Shown here: piece after piece, positions 1-15,874 of the stretch | Layout: each line of letters starts with the position of its first letter | Position numbering within the stretch: position 1 is the first letter of the stretch | From: Actinophytocola xanthii | GTDB taxonomy: Bacteria > Actinomycetota > Actinomycetes > Mycobacteriales > Pseudonocardiaceae | Direction of reading: 5' to 3' | Length of the DNA: 64,000 nt | NCBI RefSeq assembly: GCF_001921205.1 | Contig: NZ_MSIE01000029.1 | Location: forward strand, 85,173-149,172 | The notes under the pieces: generated by a model | Seen by the model: the letters and a program-made list of their open reading frames with translations, nothing else | Told to the model about the DNA's origin: nothing | Database searches by the model: none | Program-made: the position numbers and the translations under genes

Positions 1-227
<227 letters not shown>

Positions 228-290
228 GGGTGTCTTCCCCTGTCTTGAATCAGCGGTGGTGCGGCCGGGAGCCTGTTTGGCCGCGGGCCG

Positions 291-761
291 TCACCAGCGG
301 TAGTGGGCGAAGGCCTTGTTCGACTCCGCCATCTTGTGCGTGTCCTCGCGGCGCTTGACGCTCGCCCCGAGGCCGTTGCTCGCGTCGAGCAGCTCGTTCA
401 TCAGGCGCTCGACCATGGTCTTCTCCCGGCGCTGACGCGAGAAGTTGACCAGCCAGCGCAGCGCCAGCGTCGTGGAGCGGCCCGGCTTGACCTCGATCGG
501 CACCTGGTAGGTGGCGCCACCGACGCGGCGGCTCTTCACCTCGATGGTCGGCTTGACGTTGTCCAGCGCACGCTTGAGCGTGACCACCGGGTCGGTGCCG
601 GTCTTCTCGCGCGCGCCCTCGAGGGCCTCGTACACGATCTTCTCGGCGACCGAGCGCTTGCCGTCCCGGAGCACCTTGTTGACCAGCTGGGTGACCAGCG
701 GGGAGCTGTAGACGGGGTCGGAGATCAGCGGGCGCCGGGGCGCGGGTCCCTTGCGGGGCAT
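291..761 (-). CDS. rpsG: 30S ribosomal protein S7
   Basis: S7 nucleates assembly of the 30S head and contacts tRNA in the E site. The 156-residue product has the usual bacterial length and begins [18 protein letters not shown], with the conserved [14 protein letters not shown] segment (about 76-89) and the C-terminal [14 protein letters not shown]. The ATG at 761 lies one base past the rpsL stop codon, so the two genes are translationally coupled in the str operon. Nothing unusual was seen. Confidence 0.98.
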   Translation of the reverse strand: MPRKGPAPRRPLISDPVYSSPLVTQLVNKVLRDGKRSVAEKIVYEALEGAREKTGTDPVVTLKRALDNVKPTIEVKSRRVGGATYQVPIEVKPGRSTTLALRWLVNFSRQRREKTMVERLMNELLDASNGLGASVKRREDTHKMAESNKAFAHYRW

Positions 762-762
762 C

Positions 763-1137
763 TCAGCTCTTCTCCTTCTTCGCGCCGTAGCGGCTGCGAG
801 CCTGCTTGCGGTTCTTCACGCCCTGCGTGTCCAGCGAGCCGCGGATGATCTTGTAGCGCACGCCGGGAAGATCCTTCACCCGGCCGCCGCGCACCAGGAC
901 CATCGAGTGCTCCTGCAGGTTGTGGCCCTCACCCGGGATGTAGGCCGTGACCTCGATGCCGCTGGTCAGCTTGACGCGCGCGACCTTGCGCAGCGCGGAG
1001 TTCGGCTTCTTGGGGGTGGTGGTGTACACGCGGGTGCACACGCCACGCCGCTGCGGGCTTCCCTTGAGGGCCGCAGTCTTCTGCTTGGCGACCTTGTCCT
1101 GGCGGCCCTTACGGACCAGCTGCTGGATCGTGGGCAT
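763..1137 (-). CDS. rpsL: 30S ribosomal protein S12
   Basis: S12 lies at the decoding centre and controls reading accuracy. The start at 1137 gives [15 protein letters not shown] and 124 residues, the standard length; an in-frame upstream ATG at 1203 would add 22 unconserved residues and is rejected. The streptomycin-determining segments [16 protein letters not shown] and [13 protein letters not shown] carry the wild-type lysines, so no classical streptomycin-resistance substitution is present. It is the first gene of rpsL-rpsG-fusA and must be expressed from the region at 1138-1589. Confidence 0.98.
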   Translation of the reverse strand: MPTIQQLVRKGRQDKVAKQKTAALKGSPQRRGVCTRVYTTTPKKPNSALRKVARVKLTSGIEVTAYIPGEGHNLQEHSMVLVRGGRVKDLPGVRYKIIRGSLDTQGVKNRKQARSRYGAKKEKS

Positions 1138-1589
1138 GGACCGGCTTTCTCTACTGGTGTAGCTACTGCTTGTGGTCGGTGCTGCTTTCGCGTCCCGCCG
1201 CACCTCGCCGTATCACGAGGTCGGGCGTGTCGCCCTTCCTCATAACGCTCGGGCAGGATCAAATCATCCCTACGAGGCTCGGAAGGAACTCCGCGGTTAC
1301 TGCCGGGTGTCCACTCGGGTGGACCTCCGCGCACAGGCACGCGGATCGACCCGACCTGGGCCGGGCGCGAGTACCAAAGATACCCGGCGCTCCAACGAGG
1401 GTCAAAACCGGGGTACCCGGCGCTCGAGCCGGCATCGACGCCTGCAAACTACGGGCCTGCTATATCCACCCCCGTGCCGCGAACGGCGGGCTCTTCCGCC
1501 CCGTCACCGGCGCCCCGCGACCCGGCCGGTGGCCGCCTGACGCCGGTTCGTACGGTACCCGCGCCCCGGCGACGTCGCACGGCGGCGCG
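1138..1589. other. Intergenic region upstream of the str operon
   Basis: This 452-base stretch separates rpsL from the DinB-like gene on the same strand and must hold the str operon promoter and leader. I see a small inverted repeat (GGGCG-TGT-CGCCC, 1223-1235) and several GC-rich dyads. No -35/-10 pair on the minus strand is good enough to name, and no convincing small ORF was found. Confidence 0.5.
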
Positions 1590-2105
1590 CTACCCGGTCG
1601 CGCCCACGTCGTGCAGGTGGTGGACGGGGTCGTGCAGCAGGTAGCGGGCGAAGGTGTCGATGGTGAAGCGGGCGCCGTCGCTGCGTGAGCCGGGGCGGGT
1701 CCAGTCGTCGACCCGTTCGAAGGCCGCGGCGAGCGTCTCGGCCGACTCGACGAGCTCGGCGGCGACCGTCGCCGGGTCCTGCTCGCCGTAGCGGTCCCGC
1801 ACGGCCGTCTCGTCCTGGTCCCAGTTCGGGTAGTGCGGGTCGTCCTCGGTGCGCATGAGGTGCAGGCGTTCGGCGAACACCCGGAAGACGTCCCGGACGT
1901 GGCAGCCGTACTCCAGCGGCGACCACCGGTCGGGCTCGGGTCGGCGGCGGGCCTCGGGGGCGGCGAGCACGGCCGGCCAGGCAGCGGCGTTGCGCCGGAG
2001 CAGGGCCGGGACCTCCGGTCCGCTGACCGTGTTGCCGTCGTACCCGCACTCCGGGCACGGCCGCTCGATGACCCAGGTCCAGTCCTTGGTGTCCGGCTTC
2101 AGCAC
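1590..2105 (-). CDS. DinB-superfamily protein
   Basis: The protein (171 residues from GTG 2105) belongs by appearance to the DinB/YfiT-like four-helix metal-binding superfamily. Near the N-terminus it has KDWTWVIERPCPECGYD, typical of actinobacterial members. The histidines that would bind metal are in WSPLEYGCHVRDVF (mid-protein) and in the C-terminal LLHDPVHHLHDVG. Related proteins include thiol-dependent S-transferases, but the substrate here is unknown. GTG 2105 was chosen because GGGGGA lies 10 bases upstream; GTG 2138 would add 11 residues and has no ribosome site. It is transcribed away from the LuxR-type gene. Confidence 0.8.
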   Translation of the reverse strand: MLKPDTKDWTWVIERPCPECGYDGNTVSGPEVPALLRRNAAAWPAVLAAPEARRRPEPDRWSPLEYGCHVRDVFRVFAERLHLMRTEDDPHYPNWDQDETAVRDRYGEQDPATVAAELVESAETLAAAFERVDDWTRPGSRSDGARFTIDTFARYLLHDPVHHLHDVGATG

Positions 2106-2269
2106 CTCGCAAGCATCCCCCGCGGCTCCGGCGGACACCAGCCAGCGTTGCTAACGCCGGGTTAAGCGTTGCTTGCCCCATCGGGATAATGGGCGCACCG
2201 GGGCCTTGCAGGCCGTAACTTGCCGACTGGGGAGGCAACACGGAGCGCCGCAACAACTTCCCGCCGCGG

Positions 2270-3223
2270 GTGGTGCAGATCCTGCGCGACGGCGATCGGC
2301 GGATCCGGTCGCTCCCACCGGGTGACCACCACCTGCGGTACGACTACCTCCGCGCGACCATGGCGAAGATCGCGCAGGTCGACGCGTTCTATGTCGGCTT
2401 CTACCGCGACGACGAGAACATCGCCTATCCGTACGCCTTCGACCTCGAGGAGTACGACACCCCGAGCGTCGCGACCTACGGCCCCAACGGCCTGGGTGCC
2501 TGGCTGCTCAAGCACAAGAAGACCTACACCTACTCGATGGACCAGGGGCGGCTGCTCAACGCCGGGCACCGGTTCGGGGACACGACGCGGTCCTGCCGCG
2601 ACGTGGTGACCGTTCCGCTCATCGAGGAGAGCACCGGCGTGGCGGCCGTACTCGGCATGGCCTCGATGCAGTCCTACACCCCGGACGTCTACGACGAGCA
2701 CGCCGTGCTGGCCTTCGAGTGGTTGTGCCGCACGATCGTCGCGCTGATCCGCCGGGAGCACGAGGACGCCCAGAACCAGCGCAACCTCGACTTCCTGCCG
2801 GCGGAGGGCGAGGGCGTCGGCCCCACGTTCGCCGACGTGGTCGTCGACTTCACCGACCGGCTGGGGGCCGTGCGCTCGGCGCTCGCCAGGGTGCGGGAGA
2901 CCGCGCTGGCCGGCGGCGACGTCATCGGCGGCATCGAGGAGGTGGACCAGCTGTGCATGCGCGTGCAGCAGGAGACCTTCGCGGTGCTCACCCGCCCCTC
3001 GGTCGACGCGATGGAGCCCCTGGCCCTGCTCACCACGCGCGAGCGGGAGATCGCGGACCTGATCGGGGCGCGGATGAGCAACCAGCAGATCGCGGAGACG
3101 CTCACGATCTCCCTGCCCACGGTGAAGTCCCACGTGTACAACATCATGCGGAAGTTCGAGGTCAGACAGCGTTCGGAGATCGCAGCCAAGCTACGGCCGT
3201 TCGGCTACTCAGACTTGGTATGA
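2270..3223 (+). CDS. GAF-like/LuxR-family transcriptional regulator
   Basis: This 317-residue protein is a cytoplasmic regulator. Residues about 15-170 resemble a GAF-type sensory domain (DAFYVGFYRDDENIAYPYAF, then VVTVPLIEESTGVAAVLGMA). Residues about 255-305 form a LuxR/NarL helix-turn-helix: LTTREREIADLIGARMSNQ followed by IAETLTISLPTVKSHVYNIM. There is no receiver domain, so it probably responds to a ligand or redox signal rather than phosphorylation. The start is uncertain. GTG 2270 has no ribosome site, whereas a strong GGGGAGG (2229-2235) sits 4 bases before an in-frame ACG at 2240, which would add ten residues (TERRNNFPPR). It is divergent from the DinB-like gene. Confidence 0.85.
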   Translation: MVQILRDGDRRIRSLPPGDHHLRYDYLRATMAKIAQVDAFYVGFYRDDENIAYPYAFDLEEYDTPSVATYGPNGLGAWLLKHKKTYTYSMDQGRLLNAGHRFGDTTRSCRDVVTVPLIEESTGVAAVLGMASMQSYTPDVYDEHAVLAFEWLCRTIVALIRREHEDAQNQRNLDFLPAEGEGVGPTFADVVVDFTDRLGAVRSALARVRETALAGGDVIGGIEEVDQLCMRVQQETFAVLTRPSVDAMEPLALLTTREREIADLIGARMSNQQIAETLTISLPTVKSHVYNIMRKFEVRQRSEIAAKLRPFGYSDLV

Positions 3224-3335
3224 GCCGGGGGGCGGACAACTCCAGTCCCCCGGCCCATGGCCCGCGCACCCCCGTGACCGAATACTGCGTACCGTCCGGT
3301 TTCCTGCCCCCTGTCGTGACGGGCGGTGAGCGTGC

Positions 3336-3623
3336 GTGTCGCTGTTCGGCCACCACCAGAAATGGCACGAGAGTGCCGTTCGCGACGCCGAGGCCGGCGG
3401 CAAGGTCTGCCTGGTCCGCCTCCCCAGCCTGACCGAGCAGGAGGTGGCCGCGGCGATCGCGGCCTATGAGGAGTGCGGCTGGAAGGTCGACCGGCTCGCC
3501 GCGACCGAGGTCCTGCTGCCCACCGAGGAGACCCCGGCCGACGAGCACCCCGAGGAGCCCCGCACGGCGGTGACCTACCACCTGCTGTTCCGCCGGTCCG
3601 AGGACGAACCACCGGGCACCTGA
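3336..3623 (+). CDS. Small conserved-looking hypothetical protein
   Basis: The 95-residue product (start GTG 3336, with GGGCGGTGAG upstream) begins MSLFGHHQKWHESAV. It has a central segment GKVCLVRLPSLTEQEVAAAI and an acidic, proline-rich stretch before a YHLLFRRSEDEPPG C-terminus. It has no signal peptide or membrane segment and I do not recognise a family. It lies downstream of the LuxR-type regulator (112 bases away) and ends just before the shared terminator with rpoC. Strong third-position GC bias supports it being real. Confidence 0.65.
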   Translation: MSLFGHHQKWHESAVRDAEAGGKVCLVRLPSLTEQEVAAAIAAYEECGWKVDRLAATEVLLPTEETPADEHPEEPRTAVTYHLLFRRSEDEPPGT

Positions 3624-3645
3624 GTTCCCTCCGGGAAGGGAAAAG

Positions 3646-3685
3646 ACGACGGGCCCCGGGAGCTGGTGCTCCCGGGGCCCGTCGT
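3646..3685. terminator. Bidirectional intrinsic terminator between the small plus-strand gene and rpoC
   Basis: A perfect 18-base inverted repeat (arms 3646-3663 and 3668-3685, loop TGGT) lies between two convergent genes. The plus-strand gene ends at 3623 and rpoC at 3703. There is no long T tract, which is common for actinobacterial terminators. Confidence 0.85.
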
Positions 3686-3702
3686 TGCCTGCGCGCCCTC
3701 GA

Positions 3703-7602
<3,900 letters not shown>

Positions 7603-7667
7603 GTGGGGTCTTCCCCTTTTTGTTTGTTGAAGCCTTGGTACTAGGGAGTCGAGTTCACAGTCGGCGG

Positions 7668-11159
<3,492 letters not shown>

Positions 11160-11435
11160 GATGCGTCCTTCCAGGACTATGTGCGGTCGAGCAGCCTGGT
11201 TAGCAACTGTAACTAAGCTGGTCAGGGGTGCGGTCGTGCCCAACAGTCTAGGGCATGCGAAAGTGGGCAGCGCAAAGGGGCAGTCTAGCCGTGAAGTCGG
11301 CGACTGTCTAGGCCCGCACTCAACCGTCCTCCCCGCCGAAGGCGCGCTCGGTGAATAGCGTGACCCGGGGGCGACTTTGAGTCAAGATGGCGCGCCAGGA
11401 AGCCACCCTGATTCCACCGCGACGTCAGCCACGTT
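11160..11435 (-). promoter_or_regulatory. rpoBC upstream region with three TAGAC-type -10-like boxes
   Basis: This 276-base gap lies between the last mce-associated gene and rpoB and should carry the rpoBC promoters. Read on the minus strand, three similar hexamers occur: TAGACA (11305-11310), TAGACT (11282-11287) and TAGACT (11245-11250), each preceded by C and followed by G. TTGCGC lies 19 bases before the last of them. The hexamers fit the actinobacterial housekeeping -10 consensus TANNNT; which are used is inference. Confidence 0.4.
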
Positions 11436-12737
11436 TCAGCACTTGGGAGCCGGTTGGCCGGTGAGCAGCTGCTGGTCGAACATGTTGAACTCGGTGATCT
11501 TCCAGCGGTTGTCCTCGCGGTGGGCCAGGACACCGAACTGTGCCTCCCCCGCGACCGACTTGTTGGTGTCGACGCGGGTGGAGCTCTGGTCGATGAAGAC
11601 GAGGGCCTCGGCGCGGTCCCCGTCCAGCCGGACCAGCGCGATGCTGCGGACCGCGGTGGCCATGATGATCTTCTGCTTGGGGGCCAACTCCTGGACCTGG
11701 CCGAAGAGCTGGTCGTACTCGCAGCGGGCCTTGCCGGTGAGCACCGCGTCCACGGCTCGCTCGGTGCTGGCGAGGTCGGTGTAGTTGTAGCTGAAGGTGT
11801 CCTCGACGGCCGACGTGAGCTGCCCGATGACCTCGCTGGTGGTGGCCGGGTCGGTCAGCGCGGTGTTGGCGTCCCCGCTGGCCAGCGCGTTCGCCTCGCC
11901 CCGGAACCAGACGGCCAGACCGACCAGGACCACGGCCACGAGAGCGAGCACACCGGCGACCGCGAGCCGGTTGGCGCGGCGGCGGGGGGTGGTGGAGGTG
12001 GGGAGGGGGGCGAGCGCGGCCTCGGCCTCGGCGGCCGAGAGGTCCTCGGGTCGGGCCGTGCCGGCCGTGCGGCGCTTGCCGGCGGGGCGGGAGGGTTTGG
12101 GAGCGGTTTGGGTTTCGGCGGTGCCTGGCTCGGTGTCGGTGGTGGGCTTGTCGGTGGTGACCTTGTCGGTGGTGGGCTCGGTGCCGGCCCTGGTGGCGGC
12201 GTCGGCGGGCTCGGTGGTGGGCTCGGGACCGGTGCCTAAGTCCACGTCGGCGGTCTGCTCGGTCCAGCCCTGGGACGGTGCGCCCGCCGCGACGGTGTCA
12301 TCGGCGGTGTCTCCGGCGGTGTCGTCGGCCTCGCCGGGGCGGGGCTCGGGCATCTCCTGGTCACCCGCCGACCGTCGCGGCGGCGGCAGGGTGGGCACCG
12401 GCCGGGGACGCCGGTCGCGTGGTGCCGGCAGGCTCACTCCGCTCGAAGGCTTCTCCCGGCCCTCGGCCCGCGTGGACTCATCGGCCAACGCGTCCCCAGG
12501 AGCAGCGTCCCCAGGAGCAGCGTCCCCAGGAGCAGCGTCCCCAGGAGCAGCGTCCCCAGGAGCAGCGTGGCCGTCCGCGGCGTCGGCACCAGCCGAGGTG
12601 GTCTCCTCCGGCGGTTGGGGAGAGGGGTTGTCCGCCGGGTTGGGGTGGGGGGCGTCGGGGCGGTTGCGGAGGCCGGCGACCCTGGGGCGGCGGGGCTGCG
12701 CGGACGCGGGGGTCGGGCGGCGGCGTGACGGTGGCAC
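11436..12737 (-). CDS. Mce-associated membrane protein, long proline/alanine-rich N-terminus
   Basis: The 433-residue product (start GTG 12737, AAAGGA upstream) has an extended low-complexity cytoplasmic region of about 270 residues. One membrane helix follows (about 275-297, AVAGVLALVAVVLVGLAVWF), then an exported domain of about 135 residues typical of Mce-associated proteins (DANTALTDPATTSEVIGQL, then RCEYDQLFGQVQELAPKQK). Such proteins are thought to stabilise the Mce transporter. The tail contains five exact copies of a 15-base repeat (12490-12564). It is the last gene of the mce cluster, 45 bases after a second protein of the same type. Confidence 0.85.
   Translation of the reverse strand: MPPSRRRPTPASAQPRRPRVAGLRNRPDAPHPNPADNPSPQPPEETTSAGADAADGHAAPGDAAPGDAAPGDAAPGDAAPGDALADESTRAEGREKPSSGVSLPAPRDRRPRPVPTLPPPRRSAGDQEMPEPRPGEADDTAGDTADDTVAAGAPSQGWTEQTADVDLGTGPEPTTEPADAATRAGTEPTTDKVTTDKPTTDTEPGTAETQTAPKPSRPAGKRRTAGTARPEDLSAAEAEAALAPLPTSTTPRRRANRLAVAGVLALVAVVLVGLAVWFRGEANALASGDANTALTDPATTSEVIGQLTSAVEDTFSYNYTDLASTERAVDAVLTGKARCEYDQLFGQVQELAPKQKIIMATAVRSIALVRLDGDRAEALVFIDQSSTRVDTNKSVAGEAQFGVLAHREDNRWKITEFNMFDQQLLTGQPAPKC
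12490..12564. repeat. Five perfect tandem copies of a 15-base unit inside a coding region
   Basis: The unit GCGTCCCCAGGAGCA is repeated five times without mismatch. On the minus strand it encodes (AAPGD) repeats in the low-complexity cytoplasmic region of the Mce-associated protein. The unit is a multiple of three, so changes in copy number would keep the frame. Confidence 0.95.
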
Positions 12738-12782
12738 TGCTCGACGTCCTTTCGGCGGTGGGGACCTTCGAGGTGAGGACTG

Positions 12783-13376
12783 CTACTGGCCGGGCTGCGC
12801 GTAGGGGACCTTCCCGATGCCGTCCAGTTTCCAGCCGGCTTCCTCGGTGCGGACGAGGCTGGCCTCGATGCGCTGGTACTTGTCCACCGGCTCCCCGCCG
12901 CCGGTCGACACGGTGATCTTCACGGCCGCGATCACGACGGCCTTGCCCGACCGCTCGTCCAGCTCGCGCACGGCCGACGAGCGCACCTGGGCCGACGTCA
13001 CCGACTTCGCATCGCGCAGCTGCTGCTTGTTCTCCTCGGAGAGCTTGCTGATCTCGGCGTGCAGGGCACCGGTCGTCGCGTCTGACCAGTCGGCCAGGCC
13101 CTGGTCCAGCTTCCGGTAGTCCAGCGTGTTCATTGTCTGGATCGCGGCCCTGGCGACGCGGTCGACCTCGTCACGGGTCCTGGAGTACTCCAGGCCGTCG
13201 TCGTTCGCCGCGTTGAACCAGGACACGCCGAACCAGACGGCGACCGACGCCGCGGCGACCAGCAGCGCCACCGCGGCACCCAGAGCGATCGTCGGCAGCC
13301 TCGGCGGGGGCTCGGGCGGCGCCTCGGCGGTGCCGGTGTCGTCGACCTCGGTCTCGGTGTCGGCCGCGGAAGTCAT
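12783..13376 (-). CDS. Mce-associated membrane protein
   Basis: The product has 197 residues: a short acidic proline-rich N-terminus, one membrane helix (about 29-52, PTIALGAAVALLVAAASVAV), then an exported domain (about 60-197) with RDEVDRVARAAIQTMNTLDY and SAVRELDERSGKAVVIAAVK. This is the usual Mas protein architecture: a single-pass anchor and an extracytoplasmic NTF2-like fold. It follows mceF by 21 bases and precedes a longer paralogue. Mas proteins are reported to support stability of Mce complexes; the specific role here is inference. Confidence 0.88.
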   Translation of the reverse strand: MTSAADTETEVDDTGTAEAPPEPPPRLPTIALGAAVALLVAAASVAVWFGVSWFNAANDDGLEYSRTRDEVDRVARAAIQTMNTLDYRKLDQGLADWSDATTGALHAEISKLSEENKQQLRDAKSVTSAQVRSSAVRELDERSGKAVVIAAVKITVSTGGGEPVDKYQRIEASLVRTEEAGWKLDGIGKVPYAQPGQ

Positions 13377-13397
13377 AACTCTCCAGGGTAGGCGGGG

Positions 13398-14669
13398 TCA
13401 GCCGGGCAGTCCCAGCAGGGCGGCGAGGCTCGGCTGGCGGTCGGTGCCGGGGAGCCCGAGGGTGCCGGGCAGGACCTCCGGCATCGGGCCGGTCTGGGCG
13501 GTCTGGTCCGGCGGCGCGGGCCTGGTCCCCGGGCGCTGCGGGCTCGGGGGCTGGCCGCCGAAGGGGGCGTTGGCCGAGCCGCGCACGTTGATCGGGCTGC
13601 CGGGCGGCTCGGCGCAGTAGGTGTTGGGCGGGACCGGGCTGCCGGTGCTGGTCTCGTCGGTGCCGTCGTGGCGGTCGGTCCGCTCGTAGCCGCGGGTGCA
13701 CGGCGGCGGGTTGAACAGGTTGAGCACGAGCCCGAGGTGCACCTGCCCCGGGTCGTCGCCGAGCAGGCCCTGCCCCGCCGCGCTGAACAGCGGGTAGGAC
13801 ACGAGCATGTACTCCAGCCCGTCGGCCCGCCTGGCCAGGATGTCCGAGGTGGTCAGCAGGTTCGCGAACAGCACGGACAACCCCGGACCGGACTCGCGGA
13901 GCAGGTTGGTCACCGCGGTCGCCGCCCGCGGTGTCGCCGCCACCAGCCGACGCAGGTCCGGGTCGGAGTTCTTCAGCTGCTCCGACAGCGTCGCGAGGTC
14001 GCGGGCGAAGGAGGTGATGTTGTCCGCCTGGGCGTTCTGGGTGTCCAGCACCGTGCCGCCGTCGTTGATCAGCGCCACCGTCTGCGGCAGGTGCTCGGTG
14101 GCCATCCTGGTGAACTCGGCCGTACTGTCCAGCAGGACCTGCAGGTCGTCACCGGTGCCGGCGAACGCGAGGTCCAGCTCGTCCACCACCGTGCGCAGCG
14201 AGTCGGTCGGCACCGAGCTCGCCAGGCTGTCCAGGTCGCGGATCACCGCGTCGGTGGAGACCGGGGTGCTCGTCCGGTCCGCGGCGATCACCGAGGAGCC
14301 GGACAGGAACGGCTCGCCGTCGCGGCGGGGACGCAGGTCGACGTACTGCTCGCCGACCGCCGACCGGTTGGCGACGACCGCGTCGAGGTCCGCCGGGATC
14401 GGCGGCGCGTCCGGGTCGATCTCGAGGTCGACCCGCAGCCCGTCCTCGGTCAGCCGGATCTCCCCGACCCGACCCACGTTGAACCCGCGGTAGGTGACCT
14501 CGGCATTGGTGAAGATGCCACCGGACTCCTCGAGGTCCATCCGCGCGGTGTAGCCGTCGACCCCGAAGACCCGACCGAGGTCGGCGAACCGGAACAGCGC
14601 GTAGACCACGGCCACCACCGCGATCACGAAGAACGCGACGAGCTGCAGGCGCACCCGCTTGGTCAGCAT
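13398..14669 (-). CDS. mceF: Mce family protein, F position
   Basis: Mce proteins form the periplasm-spanning shaft that carries lipids to the YrbE permeases. This 423-residue member has an N-terminal membrane helix (about 8-26, LQLVAFFVIAVVAVVYALF) and a MlaD/Mce domain (about 38-120, VTYRGFNVGRVGEIRLTEDG). A helical region follows, with a proline-rich tail containing cysteines. Its start overlaps the mceE stop as TGATG. It is the sixth and last mce gene, matching mceF by position; the symbol reflects order, not proven orthology. Confidence 0.93.
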   Translation of the reverse strand: MLTKRVRLQLVAFFVIAVVAVVYALFRFADLGRVFGVDGYTARMDLEESGGIFTNAEVTYRGFNVGRVGEIRLTEDGLRVDLEIDPDAPPIPADLDAVVANRSAVGEQYVDLRPRRDGEPFLSGSSVIAADRTSTPVSTDAVIRDLDSLASSVPTDSLRTVVDELDLAFAGTGDDLQVLLDSTAEFTRMATEHLPQTVALINDGGTVLDTQNAQADNITSFARDLATLSEQLKNSDPDLRRLVAATPRAATAVTNLLRESGPGLSVLFANLLTTSDILARRADGLEYMLVSYPLFSAAGQGLLGDDPGQVHLGLVLNLFNPPPCTRGYERTDRHDGTDETSTGSPVPPNTYCAEPPGSPINVRGSANAPFGGQPPSPQRPGTRPAPPDQTAQTGPMPEVLPGTLGLPGTDRQPSLAALLGLPG

Positions 14670-15874
14670 CAGCGACCTCCCCCGAGGATGCCGTCGAGGA
14701 TCCCGGCCAGGCCGCCGCCGCCGGACGAGCCACCGGAGGGCAGCTCGCCGACCGGCGGCGGGTCGCCGAGGACCGGCAGCGGCAGCTGCGGGAGCGCGGG
14801 CCCCTCCTCGCCACCGACCACGTCACCCACCACCGGCACCTCGCCCACCAGGTTGCCGATCGGGTTGTTCCGGCTGCGGGAGAGGTTGTCGAGGATCGTC
14901 TGCAGGTTGAGGTCGATCTTGGCGTAGAGGTTGAAGTAGTCCCCGTGCACGCCGTTCACGGCCTCGTCGGTGAACGGCAGGGTGAACAGCAGCTCGAGCG
15001 ACTTCGGCAGGTCCGCACCGGCCTCGCCGAGCTTGCGCAGCGACGGTGTCAGCGCCTTGAGGTCGGCGACCAGGTCCTCCTGGCTCGCGTCGACGGTGCG
15101 GATCGCGACGTCGGACAGCGCCTGCAGCGACTGGAGCATCGTGACCAGCTGGCTCCGCTGGTCGGTGAGCACCTTCAGGCCCGGGCCGAGGTTGTCGATC
15201 ACACCCGCGAGCCGGTCCTTCTCCTCGTTGAGGGTGCCGGCCAGCCGGTTCACCCCGTCGATGGCCCGGGTGATGTCCGACTTGCTCTCGTCGAGTGTCG
15301 ACACGAGGGTGTCGACGCTGTCCAGCGTGCGCCGGAGGTCGGCCTCCTTGCCGGACAGGGCCGCGTTGAGCTCCTGGGCGATGCTCTGCAGCTGCTCGAT
15401 GCCGCCGCCGTTGAGCAGCATCGACAACGCACCGAGCACCTCCTCGATCTCGGTGTTGCGGTTGGTGCGCTCGAGCGGGATCAGCGCGCCGTCGGCGAGC
15501 CGGCCGGCGGCCTTCTCCGGGGGCGGCGGGGAGAGCTCGACGTACTTCTCCCCCAGCAGGCTGGACTGGCGCAGCATCGCGAGCGCGTTGGCCGGCAGCT
15601 CCACGTCGCCGTTGACCCGCATCGTCACCTCCGCCGTCCAGCCGTCCGGGGCGAGCCGGACGTCCTCCACCCGGCCGACCGGCACCTCGTTGACCTTCAC
15701 TCCGGACTGCGGGACCAGGTCGAGCACGTCGGCGAACCGGGCGCGGACAGTGAACGGGTGGTCCCCGAGGTCGGCACCGCCGGGCAGCGGCAGGTCGTAG
15801 ATGCTCGTGAAGTCCGAGCACCCGGACAGCGCCAGCGATCCGGCGAGGACGGCGGTGAGAAGGGCCCTGCGCAT
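14669..15874 (-). CDS. mceE: Mce family lipoprotein, E position (LprK-like)
   Basis: The 401-residue product starts with a lipoprotein signal, MRRALLTAVLAGSLALSGC; the lipobox LSGC would be lipidated at Cys19. The Mce domain follows (VTIRE-like core GVKVNEVPVGRVEDVRLAPD), then a long coiled-coil-prone helical domain (about 130-330) and a Gly/Pro-rich tail. In mycobacterial operons the fifth mce gene is the lipoprotein LprK, and this gene occupies the same position. Its ATG at 15874 shares a base with the mceD stop. Confidence 0.94.
   Translation of the reverse strand: MRRALLTAVLAGSLALSGCSDFTSIYDLPLPGGADLGDHPFTVRARFADVLDLVPQSGVKVNEVPVGRVEDVRLAPDGWTAEVTMRVNGDVELPANALAMLRQSSLLGEKYVELSPPPPEKAAGRLADGALIPLERTNRNTEIEEVLGALSMLLNGGGIEQLQSIAQELNAALSGKEADLRRTLDSVDTLVSTLDESKSDITRAIDGVNRLAGTLNEEKDRLAGVIDNLGPGLKVLTDQRSQLVTMLQSLQALSDVAIRTVDASQEDLVADLKALTPSLRKLGEAGADLPKSLELLFTLPFTDEAVNGVHGDYFNLYAKIDLNLQTILDNLSRSRNNPIGNLVGEVPVVGDVVGGEEGPALPQLPLPVLGDPPPVGELPSGGSSGGGGLAGILDGILGGGR

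Noticed and set aside
763..1137. Streptomycin-resistant rpsL allele
   Set aside because: Both key lysine positions are wild type.
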